Below the pieces are notes generated by a model. It saw nothing but the letters and a program-made list of their open reading frames with translations. It searched no databases and had not been told where the DNA came from. Of a DNA stretch of 64,000 nt, positions 39,411 through 48,895 are shown in pieces. The stretch lies in assembly GCF_004571175.1 (NCBI RefSeq), contig NZ_CP038273.1, positions 620,001-684,000 on the forward strand, in the 5' to 3' direction. This stretch comes from Legionella israelensis. GTDB lineage: Bacteria; Pseudomonadota; Gammaproteobacteria; Legionellales; Legionellaceae. A program made the position numbers and the translations under genes. The first letter of the stretch is position 1. Every line of letters begins with the position of its first letter.

Positions 39411-40563
39411 ACTCATGTTACGCACAATCGACTTTAACGAGCCATATTTTTTAACTCCTGCATAGCAATTTGGTTAGCCCTGAGTATTAATTTGTACTTG
39501 ATGGCAAAGTGATTCAATTTTGTCTTTATTTTCATCATTTCCAGTTTGCAGTATGCAATGATTGCGGCAAAGATATGGTTGGATTGTGTTTTAACCGTAC
39601 GGGTTGGAGACTTGTTCAGGCTTGCATTTTGTTTAATTGACTTGTGATACTCTTCAATCCGCCACCGTTTCTGGTACACTTCATAAAGACGTTCGGCACT
39701 GCTGGTCATGTCATTAGAAACGAGATAGAGAACCCCTGTAGAACCATTTTCGTTTTTGAAAATTTTCTTCAAAAGCCTCACTGGGAAGTCTAATCCCTTG
39801 AGATAGACTGTGTGGGCTATGTCCTCTTCAAGCTCTAATTCTCTGACTTTTGTGTACCGTCCGTTGTTGGCGTCGTTTTTGGATAAAGCTAAGGTTCGAT
39901 TAGATTTAATCCCAATAATAAACGATTTTTGAAGGTCATTATGGATGTAAGCCATATTGGCCTTCGAGCCAAACCAATTGTCCGCAAGTACAAAGTCAAA
40001 CAACACATGATTACTAACCGCTTGTGCGATAAGCTTGCGAAAAAGTTCATTTTTAGTCGTGGATGACTTTCTGCGAGCTTGCCTTGTTTCAATGTCACAA
40101 AAAGCAACGTCTTTTTTGATAACTTCATAACCAACAGGAACACTGAAGTCACCATACCGAACCATGCAGGTCAGGATATTAATCCCTTTGACCACATCAC
40201 CTTTAGCATGGGAATAATGCCAACAATTAATTTCATTCTCATCCGTGTAAGGCTTCTCCTCAATCGAGTCATCCAATAAAAGAACACCGTCTGATGCTTC
40301 ACTCTCCCTGACTGACTTCTTGACATAATTCCAGAGCGCTTTGGAACCAAAATCTTGTAGTCGTAAAAATCGTGTCACCTTGTCGTGAGCAAATTCACCA
40401 TCCAACATCTCCGATAAACCTGTAGCTGTTGCATATTTATTCTGGCAAATCAAATAGTCACTATAAATATCAAGCATATCCATTAAATCTTCCTCCCTAA
40501 AAATCAGGGATGAAATTTTAATTAAATTTCAGGGAGCAGCAAGGTTTAGTGCGTAACATGAGT
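39411..40563. mobile_element. Intact IS4-like insertion sequence
   Basis: 1153 bp bounded by perfect 15-bp inverted repeats, ACTCATGTTACGCAC (39411-39425) and GTGCGTAACATGAGT (40549-40563). It is flanked by the 5-bp target duplication AAATT (39406-39410 and 40564-40568). The single transposase gene fills it. Intact repeats and matching duplications imply a recent insertion. Confidence 0.92.
39434..40483 (-). CDS. DDE transposase, IS4-like
   Basis: 349 residues filling the IS. Catalytic acidic residues are recognisable in LLLDDSIEEKPY (first Asp), VLADNWFGSKAN (second Asp) and YQKRWRIEEYHKSIKQ, which fits the Y-(2)-R-(3)-E-(6)-K signature of IS4-superfamily enzymes. No frameshift or stop, so probably functional. 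The 5-bp target duplication is shorter than in classical IS4, so the exact family is left open. Confidence 0.88.
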   Translation of the reverse strand: MDMLDIYSDYLICQNKYATATGLSEMLDGEFAHDKVTRFLRLQDFGSKALWNYVKKSVRESEASDGVLLLDDSIEEKPYTDENEINCWHYSHAKGDVVKGINILTCMVRYGDFSVPVGYEVIKKDVAFCDIETRQARRKSSTTKNELFRKLIAQAVSNHVLFDFVLADNWFGSKANMAYIHNDLQKSFIIGIKSNRTLALSKNDANNGRYTKVRELELEEDIAHTVYLKGLDFPVRLLKKIFKNENGSTGVLYLVSNDMTSSAERLYEVYQKRWRIEEYHKSIKQNASLNKSPTRTVKTQSNHIFAAIIAYCKLEMMKIKTKLNHFAIKYKLILRANQIAMQELKNMAR

Positions 40564-40581
40564 AAATTAATACAATATTAT
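40553..40581 (+). promoter_or_regulatory. Possible hybrid IS/flank promoter
   Basis: GTAACA from the right inverted repeat of the IS (40553-40558), 17 bp, then TATTAT in the flank (40576-40581), 15 bp before the ATG at 40596. The insertion may have supplied a new -35 element. Confidence 0.35.
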
Positions 40582-40595
40582 AAAGTGGCGACAAG

Positions 40596-41702
40596 ATGAA
40601 AGTAGATAAAATTATAGAATATATTGAAGATTTTATAGCAAACAAGCTGAACAAAAAATCAGATATTGAGAGCTTGGAGTTTCATTTATATGTTATCAAG
40701 TCCATTCTCAAAGAAAGCAAAGTAGGTGGTACTGAAGAAAATATTGCTAAAATTCATGAGGCTTTACACTATATTGAAGGAATTAAAATACAAACCAAAC
40801 CAAGCTTCTTTAGTGATGGAAAACTAACAACCATGGAAGAGCTTTTGCTATCGCATGGGGAAGTTCTTCTTCCGGAGCATGATAAATCGTTTTTACCCTT
40901 AACTGTTTTGCACTATAATCCAGCTCCCTTACCTGAAAAGCATCATAAAATCTTTGGAACGATTCATGCAAGCTTAAGGTTTTATTTTAAAGAACATCTT
41001 CAATACGAAAGAGATGAAAGCAACCTAAAGTCCAACAAATTTCCCAAGGCTGCCTGGAGTTTTTCTTATCTTCCTGAGGAAGACGAGGAAGAAATCCTTA
41101 ATCAGCCCATTGGAAAATGGCAAAATCTACTGATGATGTTATCCGATACACCTAAAAAAGCGTATGTTGATTTTACACGCGATACCAGTATCCTTGGCAT
41201 GGTTGGGAAAACAGAGAATGACGTAGACCGTTTACTGGATTATCTCATCTTTTTATCTGATTATAAAGAAGAAGAGAAAGCCATGCTCATGGGATGGCTC
41301 CAAAACAATGGCGGGCAGGAAAACAATCGTTTTATTGATTTATTATTAATGTCCGGTGAATATACTCACGGCGTGCTCACTGATAACTGCTATTCTCAAT
41401 GCCTCTTAATGGACTGGTGCATTGAAAACGGTAAAATCGTTTTCAATTGCGATGTTATCAGTTATACAGTTCAGATTAATGGTGAGTTAAAAGCAAATGA
41501 CAAGGGAAGCTTAATCGTAATTGAACCTGAAGAAATGAAAACAAGGAGCACTCCTATACTGCGTTTTCAAGCAAAAATTCAGCTGGAATTAACTGAAGAT
41601 AACTTACTTGTGAAGCCCACTATGGTTAATTTAAACGTGACAAGTTTTACGAATGATTTGTTTTTGCCTGAAAAAAAACCGACTGTAACATCCACTCTTT
41701 AA
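40596..41702 (+). CDS. Unknown accessory protein, 368 residues
   Basis: No family recognised. Soluble, acidic, no signal peptide. The N-terminal ~75 residues look helical and amphipathic. The centre has a Leu-rich helical part (DVDRLLDYLIFLSDYKEEEKAMLMGWL) and the C-terminal ~110 residues look beta-rich (CDVISYTVQINGELK...). Lone accessory gene, divergent from the F-box gene with an IS between them. A secreted effector is possible from context only; no C-terminal E-block is present. Confidence 0.75.
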   Translation: MKVDKIIEYIEDFIANKLNKKSDIESLEFHLYVIKSILKESKVGGTEENIAKIHEALHYIEGIKIQTKPSFFSDGKLTTMEELLLSHGEVLLPEHDKSFLPLTVLHYNPAPLPEKHHKIFGTIHASLRFYFKEHLQYERDESNLKSNKFPKAAWSFSYLPEEDEEEILNQPIGKWQNLLMMLSDTPKKAYVDFTRDTSILGMVGKTENDVDRLLDYLIFLSDYKEEEKAMLMGWLQNNGGQENNRFIDLLLMSGEYTHGVLTDNCYSQCLLMDWCIENGKIVFNCDVISYTVQINGELKANDKGSLIVIEPEEMKTRSTPILRFQAKIQLELTEDNLLVKPTMVNLNVTSFTNDLFLPEKKPTVTSTL

Positions 41703-41837
41703 AAATATTTTGATAAGTAGGCTTGAGCGAATGGATTTCCTTTTAGCACCACAAATATCTATCCGTTCTTTTTTCTTCGATGATTTTTTCAGGCTTATCT
41801 TTTGCCGTAGCAAAAATTTGGATGATGCCTGCTTTGT

Positions 41838-43841
41838 TCATTGTCTGCCGCCACTTGTCCTTTGAACTATCCACCATGCCAAAAGCAAAGTCGTTATTAT
41901 GGCTAAAAAGAGGCCATAATAGTGCCATCCGCTAGTTACGACACTTAATGCGTCTGGACTGTGTAATATAGAGAATGGAACAGCCAGAATAACGTCAATC
42001 AAAGCAGAGCCGGCCACCAGACCACAGGCAATTAAGGTTCCACCTTGCTTTCTTTTATTTTGCTCATCTGCGGTAATCCCTTTTTTTCTCTTTAATCGCC
42101 AATGCACAAATAAAGATATCATCCCGCCCAGAAAAAGAGGAAAAGAGGAAGCAAGCGGTAAATACATACCTATAGCAACACCGAGAATAGAAATCCTGAT
42201 AAAGCGCTCCAGACGAAATAATCGATTGAAAATGATGATCAAAAGAATCATACCTGCTCCAATAAACATCATCTCCCAAGGCAAAATGTTACGAAAAACA
42301 GCTTCTGTAATGGCTGCCATTAAAGCTGCGGTGGGAGCAGGAAGCGCCTGGGCCGGATCCATACCAGCATGTGGCAACACCCCGGCGATGCCATATACAT
42401 CAAACAATAATTGCATTACAGGAGGAATCACCAAAGCTGAAATCATCACGCCAAGCAACAACATCAGCTCCTGCCTCCAGGGAGTAGCGCCGACCAACTG
42501 ACCTACTTTGAGATCCTGAGTGTTATCATTGGCAATAGCACCGATGCCTGTAACGACAGAGCCAATAATAATAGTGACAGCTTCGGCAGCTCGCATTTGT
42601 TCTGTACTCAGCGGCAGGGGAATAAGATAATTAATCAACGACAGTAACAGCCATGCAGCAAACAACATTCCAGCAATAACAACTGAGCTACCGGGACTGG
42701 CAGTTACTCCTACCATTCCAGAAAAATAAGCCGTAATTACTGAAAAAAGAAAGCCTACAATTAATACATAAATTACACCGCTGAAAACCAAAATCGGTTC
42801 TATGTCTTCATCAAAGCCTATGCTCTCGATGGGAAAAATAAACTGAAAAAACAAAAACAGCAGAGCCGCTACAATCAATATACCCATAAAAATAAAAGGC
42901 ATGGGAATATCCTTGTCCGTACGTGGAAGTTGGATATCCTGATGACTTTTTGCTTCAAAGGCGCGAAAGGATAATTTTATACTGCTTAATAAGGGCTTGA
43001 ATAATTTCAGAAAGGTCCATGTTCCAGCAAAGAGCATAGCGCCAATGCCAAAATAACGCATTTCACTGTTCCATAGCATCACGGCAGCTTCCTGCGCTGG
43101 ATATTGCATAATAAATTCGGGATGAAACTGACTGACTATCGGTAAAGCAATTAACCAGGAAATCAAAGCCCCTGAAAAAATACTGATGGCCATTTCATAA
43201 CCCACAAGATAACCTGCTCCAATCATGGTCGCTGAAAATCCGGCCCCAAAGCCAAACAGAGAACGCTTAGCCACGAACCAGTAACTCCAAGTGTTGGTTA
43301 TAATTTTAAAGCCAATTTGAAAAAGCTCAATAAGTCCACCGACAATGCCACCTAAAACAATATCTTTAAGCCCCACTTTCTCTGCTGAAGATTTCAATAC
43401 TTCAGCAATTGCTCTGCCTTCTGGAAATTTTAATGAGTTGTCATTCACCAATACTCTACGAAGGGGGATGGAAAATAACACACCAAGCACTCCCCCAAAA
43501 GCCGCGATTAAAAAATTGGTGGTATAATCAAAATATTGCCAATAGCCGATGATGATAAGAGCAGGTATGGTATAAACAATCCCTCCGGCAACGGCTTCTC
43601 CGGCAGAAGCTGCGGTTTGCACGGCATTGTTCTCGAGGATGGTCGAGTTTTTAAATAATCGCAGAACGCCCATGGAAATAATAGCCGCAGGAATCGACGC
43701 AGATGTCAGCAGACCCAGTTTCAAAGCCAGATAGGCGTTTGACATGGCAAGTAACAGAGTCAGTATAATAGCCAGAACAATACTGCGAAAGGTTAATTCC
43801 GGTAATGATTGATTGGCTGATATATAAGGTTTTTCATTCAT
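41838..43841 (-). CDS. OPT-family oligopeptide transporter
   Basis: 667 residues with about 14-16 hydrophobic segments. N-terminal ELTFRSIVLAIILTLLLAMSNAYLALKLG and internal GAIANDNTQDLKVGQLVGATPW are typical of bacterial OPT proteins, which import peptides or metal-chelates. Its ATG shares one base with the preceding stop (TAATG), so it is coupled to the DUF3298 gene and through it to hutI. Confidence 0.92.
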   Translation of the reverse strand: MNEKPYISANQSLPELTFRSIVLAIILTLLLAMSNAYLALKLGLLTSASIPAAIISMGVLRLFKNSTILENNAVQTAASAGEAVAGGIVYTIPALIIIGYWQYFDYTTNFLIAAFGGVLGVLFSIPLRRVLVNDNSLKFPEGRAIAEVLKSSAEKVGLKDIVLGGIVGGLIELFQIGFKIITNTWSYWFVAKRSLFGFGAGFSATMIGAGYLVGYEMAISIFSGALISWLIALPIVSQFHPEFIMQYPAQEAAVMLWNSEMRYFGIGAMLFAGTWTFLKLFKPLLSSIKLSFRAFEAKSHQDIQLPRTDKDIPMPFIFMGILIVAALLFLFFQFIFPIESIGFDEDIEPILVFSGVIYVLIVGFLFSVITAYFSGMVGVTASPGSSVVIAGMLFAAWLLLSLINYLIPLPLSTEQMRAAEAVTIIIGSVVTGIGAIANDNTQDLKVGQLVGATPWRQELMLLLGVMISALVIPPVMQLLFDVYGIAGVLPHAGMDPAQALPAPTAALMAAITEAVFRNILPWEMMFIGAGMILLIIIFNRLFRLERFIRISILGVAIGMYLPLASSFPLFLGGMISLFVHWRLKRKKGITADEQNKRKQGGTLIACGLVAGSALIDVILAVPFSILHSPDALSVVTSGWHYYGLFLAIITTLLLAWWIVQRTSGGRQ

Positions 43842-44527
43842 TAAGAACCCCAGACACTGTTCAGAATGTCAGGCTTTAACATTGTCCGATAAACCGATAA
43901 TGGGATGGTAACGGTTTGAGGCCCGTAGACGTATGCAGCCACTTGGTATGTATCAAATATAACGACGAACCCCTCTTTTTGAAAATACCATTTCTTATAA
44001 TTATCCGCTTTGGGCTCTGTTCCTGTCAGTACCCACTGCTTATCAAAGTCCTCTTTAGTCAATAATTTCTTTCGGCTGTAATCTGCAAAAATTTTCAGAT
44101 AATCGCTGTCTTTTTTAAATAATGTATCCAGAGTAACAAGTTTATTCCTGATAAAATTCAGAACTTCGGTTTGATTATTGGGGTGCGCAGCACCATGATG
44201 ATAGGTGGAAATCATTAAACGCACACTTAAAACTGAATCCTGTCGATAGGGGATGGCATAAGTAATGGTTAAACCGTTTTTTCCAGGCACATCTTGAGGT
44301 AAATCAGCTTCGTCAGACAAACCGCGTATAAATTCATTTTGAATCAATTCTATTTTTTGCTTTATCGTTGAATCAACCTCTTTAGAAGAAAATCCCTGAG
44401 GATATTTAATGTCCAGAATATACTGTTTGGTTTCCTTTTGAATGGCTTTTGTTTGCACAGCATTAGCCAGCAAGGATACAGTACATAAAAGTACGAACCC
44501 ACACGTTCTTAATAAATAGATAGTCAT
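43841..44527 (-). CDS. Secreted DUF3298/DUF4163-type protein
   Basis: 228 residues with a signal peptide (about 1-23, LLANA). It resembles the RsiV/PdaC-like fold: an N-terminal DUF4163-like part followed by a DUF3298-like part with [11 protein letters not shown] and [12 protein letters not shown]. Such domains can be periplasmic or envelope-associated; the biochemical role is unknown. Overlaps hutI by 4 bp. Confidence 0.8.
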   Translation of the reverse strand: MTIYLLRTCGFVLLCTVSLLANAVQTKAIQKETKQYILDIKYPQGFSSKEVDSTIKQKIELIQNEFIRGLSDEADLPQDVPGKNGLTITYAIPYRQDSVLSVRLMISTYHHGAAHPNNQTEVLNFIRNKLVTLDTLFKKDSDYLKIFADYSRKKLLTKEDFDKQWVLTGTEPKADNYKKWYFQKEGFVVIFDTYQVAAYVYGPQTVTIPLSVYRTMLKPDILNSVWGS

Positions 44528-45771
44528 TGTTCTGCTCCTGAAGAAGGATAATCAAAACGATTCACCCATTTTCCTGCAATCATGGTTTCATGAGGAAAAG
44601 GAACCGCAAAATGGTAACATAAACTGGCGCTGTCGTTGATAGACCAAAGGTTCAAATCGGCCGTCATCCCTTTTGCTATGACACCAGTCTCTTTTTCAAT
44701 GCCTAAAGCTCTCGCTGCCTGGAAAGTCACGGCTGATAAAGCTTCCGGAACGGTTAAAGAAAAAAATTGACAAGCCATATTTAACATAAGAAGCAAGGAG
44801 GTCGTCGGTGATGTACCGGGATTAGAGTCGGTGGCTACTGCCATACCAACACCTTTTTTCCTTAATAACTCAACAGGAGGCTTACGGGTTTCGCGTAAAT
44901 AATAATAAGCTCCAGGAAGCAAAACAGCCACCGTACCTGATTGAGACATAGCCTCCACACCGTCTTCATCGAGATATTCCAGATGATCACAGGACAAGGC
45001 CCCAACCTTTGCGGCCAATACACTTGCACCTAGATTAGACAGTTGCTCCGCATGGCATTTTACAGGAAATGAATATTGCTCTGCGGCAGCAAAAATTTGT
45101 TCTGTCTGTTCCCTTGTGAAAGCAATTTTTTCACAAAAGACATCGACCGCGTCAGCAAGACCGGACCGGGCAATTTCAGGTAGCATATTGTAACAAATAT
45201 GATCCACATAGGCTTGAGCATTATCTTTATATTCTGGTGGAACGGCATGAGCCCCCAAAAAACTCGTTTTTATTCTTAATCCTGTTAATTTGCCAAGCCG
45301 CCTTGCCGCACGCAATATTTTAAGTTCATTCTCCAAATCCAGACCATACCCTGATTTTATCTCAAGGGTGGTCACGCCTTGGTTAGCTAAAGCCATGGCA
45401 CGAGGCAATGATTGCTCTACTAAATCATCCTCCGCACAATTTCGTGTGCTTTTCACCGTTGACAAAATCCCTCCACCTGCTCGGGCAATTGCTTCATAGC
45501 TGGCACCTTCCATACGTAGTTTGAATTCCCTAGCTCTATCTCCGGCATAAACAATATGGGTATGGCAGTCAATGAGTCCGGGGGTCAACAGTTTTCCGCG
45601 GCAGTCTTTGATTTTTTTGGCGTTATCCTTATAAAAAGAAGGCAGTTTTTCCATAGAACCACACCATTCTATATGTTCACCAGAAACGGCAACGGCCTGG
45701 TCTAACACTTCTGTGCCTTGCGCAGTTAAAAGAGTTGTGTTCAGTAACAGGTGATCACAGGCTGGCATCAT
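44524..45771 (-). CDS. hutI: Imidazolonepropionase
   Basis: Third step of histidine degradation: hydrolyses 4-imidazolone-5-propanoate to formiminoglutamate. 415 residues, amidohydrolase fold. Metal ligands in [12 protein letters not shown] and KCHAEQLSN, and the [10 protein letters not shown] motif. hutG, for the next step, lies 1.2 kb away on the other strand; hutH and hutU are not in the window. It is coupled at both ends by 4-bp ATGA overlaps. Confidence 0.96.
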   Translation of the reverse strand: MMPACDHLLLNTTLLTAQGTEVLDQAVAVSGEHIEWCGSMEKLPSFYKDNAKKIKDCRGKLLTPGLIDCHTHIVYAGDRAREFKLRMEGASYEAIARAGGGILSTVKSTRNCAEDDLVEQSLPRAMALANQGVTTLEIKSGYGLDLENELKILRAARRLGKLTGLRIKTSFLGAHAVPPEYKDNAQAYVDHICYNMLPEIARSGLADAVDVFCEKIAFTREQTEQIFAAAEQYSFPVKCHAEQLSNLGASVLAAKVGALSCDHLEYLDEDGVEAMSQSGTVAVLLPGAYYYLRETRKPPVELLRKKGVGMAVATDSNPGTSPTTSLLLMLNMACQFFSLTVPEALSAVTFQAARALGIEKETGVIAKGMTADLNLWSINDSASLCYHFAVPFPHETMIAGKWVNRFDYPSSGAEQ

Positions 45772-46526
45772 GACTCCAAAGGGGGGACTTGATGAGGAGG
45801 TTTAAGCCAGAAAGAATGATGTGATGTATCGTATACATCCCATTCTTTGGAAATAAATTCTTTTTCACTCACATCAAGAAGCAGCCAACATAAAAATTCT
45901 GCTACAGTTTCCGGAGCTATTAACTTCCCCTTTTTCTTTAGTTCACGGAAAAAATCCTGCTTTTCATTTTCCATATCGGAAGCATGTCGAATCACGGCTT
46001 GCATGGCTGTATCTATGATCCCAGGCATTACGCTGGCAATAGCCATTTGTCTTTCCAGCTGCCAGGAACGCGTCAACATGGCAAGAGCCGCTTTGGAAAC
46101 ACAATACGCAGCCCAACCCACCACAGGAAAATAAGCCGCCCCTGAGCCAATATTAAGCACGCGACCTTGCTGCAATTGAGGATATAGCTGTTGAGTGAGA
46201 AACATAGGCGCATCCACATTTGTTGCCATGGTCTGTTGCCATTCCTCTACACTGATTTCAGTAATGGCTCCAATCGGCTCGATACGTCCCGCATTGTTGA
46301 TTAAACCCTTTAGATGAGGATAGTCCTTTAAATATTCAACTACTCTACTGCGACCTTCAGGATCAGATAGGTCTGCATTAAGCGTTTCAATGAGAGAAGA
46401 GTATGAAGCGACGTCCATAAGCAATTGCTTTCTCCGTCCAATAATAAGAACCTGGCATCCGCGATCAGCTAAAGCCCAAGAAAGCTCTTTACCTATACCA
46501 CTGCCTCCACCAGTAATAACGAACAT
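45768..46526 (-). CDS. Short-chain dehydrogenase/reductase
   Basis: 252-residue classical [11 protein letters not shown] (5-12) for the dinucleotide, NNAG (77-80), catalytic S128, Y141 and K145 (YCVSK). An Arg pair after beta-2 (GRRKQ) hints at NADPH. Substrate unknown. It heads the operon with hutI, overlapping it by 4 bp, but no SDR step is known in the Hut pathway. Confidence 0.9.
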   Translation of the reverse strand: MFVITGGGSGIGKELSWALADRGCQVLIIGRRKQLLMDVASYSSLIETLNADLSDPEGRSRVVEYLKDYPHLKGLINNAGRIEPIGAITEISVEEWQQTMATNVDAPMFLTQQLYPQLQQGRVLNIGSGAAYFPVVGWAAYCVSKAALAMLTRSWQLERQMAIASVMPGIIDTAMQAVIRHASDMENEKQDFFRELKKKGKLIAPETVAEFLCWLLLDVSEKEFISKEWDVYDTSHHSFWLKPPHQVPPLES

Positions 46527-46827
46527 GAGTTCTCCTTATAAACCCTTCACTACAATTCCTCAAAGTACCCTTATTTTAACGCTCGTATAAAAGTTTTTGC
46601 TTTTTTAAGGGATAACTTACATGGCTTTACAATCCAGAAGAATCATAACAGAATTTAGGTTAAAGTGGCATATTTAAAAATCTAGACATCTATTCACTAC
46701 AATTTCAAAATCTCGGGGAAAAGCCAAATGTTCGTTCAAGATATGCCAAAAATGGCTTTTTCGGTAAATTGTGCTGAATAGTTATTATTGTTAGTACAGA
46801 TGTTCTGCGTTCTGAATACTGAATAAT

Positions 46828-46972
46828 TTTTCATGTTACGCGGCACAGTATTTTTTAGAAGATTTGGATGCTTTTTGGAATTTTAAAGCGCAGTTTACCT
46901 GGAGTACATGAGCATTTGAAAATTCCAAAATTGCCCAAAGAAGCAAAAAAAACAAAGCTGCATAACATGAGT
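46828..46972. mobile_element. MITE-like element with IS-type ends
   Basis: About 145 bp with imperfect inverted ends CATGTTACGCGGC (46832-46844) and GCTGCATAACATG (46957-46969), 11 of 13 matching. The right end, read inward as ACTCATGTTATGC, nearly equals the 15-bp repeat of the IS at 39411-40563. GAATAAT occurs directly on both sides (46821-46827, 46973-46979). No transposase inside. Confidence 0.55.
46888..46945. repeat. Dispersed intergenic repeat, copy A
   Basis: GCGCAGTTTACCTGGAGTAC followed by ATGAGCATTTGAA and an A/T-rich GCCCAAAGAA tail. A diverged second copy occurs at 49091-49150 (same order: GCAG, TTTAC, AGTA-ATGAGCATTTGAA, GCCGAAAGAA). Lies within the MITE-like element. Confidence 0.45.
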
Positions 46973-46995
46973 GAATAATGTAATCGAGGAAAACC

Positions 46996-47964
46996 ATGAG
47001 TCATTTCTTTTCTAATTATCATCCTGCAAATGCCTCTCTCTGGCAAGGACGACAAGATCATCCCGGTGAAGAACGTTATTTCCAGCGTGTGCAATGTCTA
47101 TCTCTTCTTGAACACCCCTTACCAATGGAGAAACAAACTGTCTTTTTAGGATTCGCAAGTGATGCGGGAATTATCCGCAATCAAGGCCGGCCAGGAGCGA
47201 AGTACGGGCCGGATCAAATTAGAACCCAACTTGCCAAACTCGCCTGCCAAAGGTATGGAACCTATCTTGACATTGGAAACATCAGCTGCGAAGACGATAA
47301 TTTGGAAACAGCCCAGGAAGAACTGGCTAAACTCATCAGCCAATGCCATCAACAGGGACATAAAACCATTGTGTTTGGTGGAGGGCATGAAATCGCCTGG
47401 CCTCATTTTAAGGGGCTAAGCCCATATTATCCTAAAATGGCCATTATCAATTTTGATGCTCATTTTGATCTTCGCCCATTGGTTAACGGTTATCAGGGCA
47501 CATCCGGCACTCCATTTACCCAAATAGCCCAATATTGCAAGGAACAGCAGTCCAGCTTCGCCTATTGCTGTCTTGGTATCCAGCCCCAGGGCAACACTCA
47601 TAGTTTGTTTGAACAGGCTGAGCAATTAAATGTCTCTTATTTGACCGCTGAAAACATTAATGAAAACAGTCTGGCTTGGCAAACAGCCTTTCTTGATAAT
47701 TTTATGTTAAATTATGATTATATTTATCTAACGATTTGTCTGGATGTTTTCTCGGAGTGTTTTGCTCCAGGTGTCAGTGCGCCGCAAGCTCTCGGCATTT
47801 CACCCTGGCAGGCTGTTCCCTTATTGAAATATATAGTACAAACTGGCAAAGTGGTAAGTGTTGATATAGCAGAGCTTTCGCCACCTTTAGATCCAAGTGG
47901 AAAAACTGCTAGACTGGCAGCGATTCTTATCGCAAAATTATTAGAAGTTAACCAGGACTTTTAA
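46996..47964 (+). CDS. hutG: Formimidoylglutamase
   Basis: Ureohydrolase converting N-formimidoyl-glutamate to glutamate and formamide, last step of this histidine pathway. 322 residues. Metal ligands H131 (GGGHEIAW) and D154-H156-D158 (FDAHFD) are present; the second Asp pair of the family reads C248-L-D250 (TICLDVF), with Cys in place of the first Asp. APGVSAP follows as usual. ATG preceded by GAGGAAAACC. Confidence 0.93.
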   Translation: MSHFFSNYHPANASLWQGRQDHPGEERYFQRVQCLSLLEHPLPMEKQTVFLGFASDAGIIRNQGRPGAKYGPDQIRTQLAKLACQRYGTYLDIGNISCEDDNLETAQEELAKLISQCHQQGHKTIVFGGGHEIAWPHFKGLSPYYPKMAIINFDAHFDLRPLVNGYQGTSGTPFTQIAQYCKEQQSSFAYCCLGIQPQGNTHSLFEQAEQLNVSYLTAENINENSLAWQTAFLDNFMLNYDYIYLTICLDVFSECFAPGVSAPQALGISPWQAVPLLKYIVQTGKVVSVDIAELSPPLDPSGKTARLAAILIAKLLEVNQDF

Positions 47965-48091
47965 AATATGTTGACTGATCTTGTCTTCAACAGATGTGCT
48001 CCGGTTTATCCACTGCCTGTAGACATTTGAGCAAAGAGTCGACAACCTATGTACATTAACCCAATGATTACTTAATTCAAGGAGTGTTTTC

Positions 48092-48880
48092 ATGAAAAGA
48101 CGACTATTATGGAGCGTCCTAATAACCCTGTTTTCTGCATGTATATACGCTGCTGAAAGCCAGACTGAGCAAGATTCCGCTCAAAATACTACTCCCACAG
48201 CAGCTCCACAACAACCGGCCACTCCGACGACAACTCCACAACAACCGACCACTCCCACGACCACCTCTCAACAGCCAGGTACAGAAAATCAATCACCTGC
48301 CCCAGATACAACGCAGTCTTCAGAAACCGAAGCCTCTACAAATGCTACCGATACACAAAATACCGCAGCCAATCACCCAAAAACAAAACAACCAGCCGTA
48401 AACTGCGAATACAAAATACCAGCTGAAACAAAAACCATTGACGATTCTCTTATTTTAACCTGGGCAAAAAATGCTGCCATTCAATCATTTGATTTTGACT
48501 ACAATTCCATTGACCAGCAAATATCCACTTTAAAAGCCTGTTACACAGAACAAGGCTGGAAGGGATTTAATGATGCTTTGCAAAAATCAGGTAATTTAAA
48601 AGCCATCAAATCGCAAAATTTGACCGTCAGTGGTCAGGTTGACGGTGAAGCAAAAATAACCGATGTAAAAGAGAATCAGTGGAAAGTGACTCTTCCGCTG
48701 CAAGTGGTTTACCAGAATAATAAAGAAAAATTAACCCAGCTACTGACGGTCAATCTTCTCATTGGGCGAAAAACAACCGGCGATCTGGGCATCATGCAAC
48801 TGATTGCCATGCCTCGTAAAAATACGACTGGCGGTCAAACTCAATTAAAAACGAATACACAAGCCCAATCAAAGCCGTAA
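48092..48880 (+). CDS. Secreted DotI/IcmL-like domain protein
   Basis: 262 residues. Signal peptide (1-20, YAA), then an ~80-residue Pro/Thr/Gln linker with tandem PTTTPQQP-type units (about 36-64), then a globular domain at 104-242. The domain has the pattern of the periplasmic DotI/IcmL domain of type IVB secretion: LILTWAKNAAIQSFDFDY, a YTEQGWKGFNDALQKSGNL helix, and a final LLTVNLLIGRKTTGDLGIMQLIA. Unlike core DotI it has no transmembrane anchor. Two Cys (105, 150) could form a disulphide. Function unknown; probably periplasmic. Confidence 0.82.
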   Translation: MKRRLLWSVLITLFSACIYAAESQTEQDSAQNTTPTAAPQQPATPTTTPQQPTTPTTTSQQPGTENQSPAPDTTQSSETEASTNATDTQNTAANHPKTKQPAVNCEYKIPAETKTIDDSLILTWAKNAAIQSFDFDYNSIDQQISTLKACYTEQGWKGFNDALQKSGNLKAIKSQNLTVSGQVDGEAKITDVKENQWKVTLPLQVVYQNNKEKLTQLLTVNLLIGRKTTGDLGIMQLIAMPRKNTTGGQTQLKTNTQAQSKP

Positions 48881-48895
48881 ACGGCAGTGATTGGG
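48864..48895 (+). terminator. Hairpin at the IcmL-like gene 3' end
   Basis: CCCAATCA / TGATTGGG outer stem and GCCGT / ACGGC inner stem, overlapping the stop codon, followed by TTGTTGG. The long stem supports termination, but the U-tract is weak. Confidence 0.5.

Larger units (their letters stand above)
46527..46995. other. 469-bp divergent region with MITE-like insertion
   Basis: Separates the hutI operon from hutG. Bases 46828-46972 form a short inverted-repeat element (listed separately). The remaining ~300 bp hold no ORF. Because the element ends 23 bp before hutG, the hutG promoter must lie inside it or upstream of it. Confidence 0.6.

Noticed and set aside
46855-47094. 79-residue minus-strand ORF over the hutG start
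   Set aside because: It spans the MITE-like element and overlaps the real hutG gene antisense. Codon use is not protein-like.
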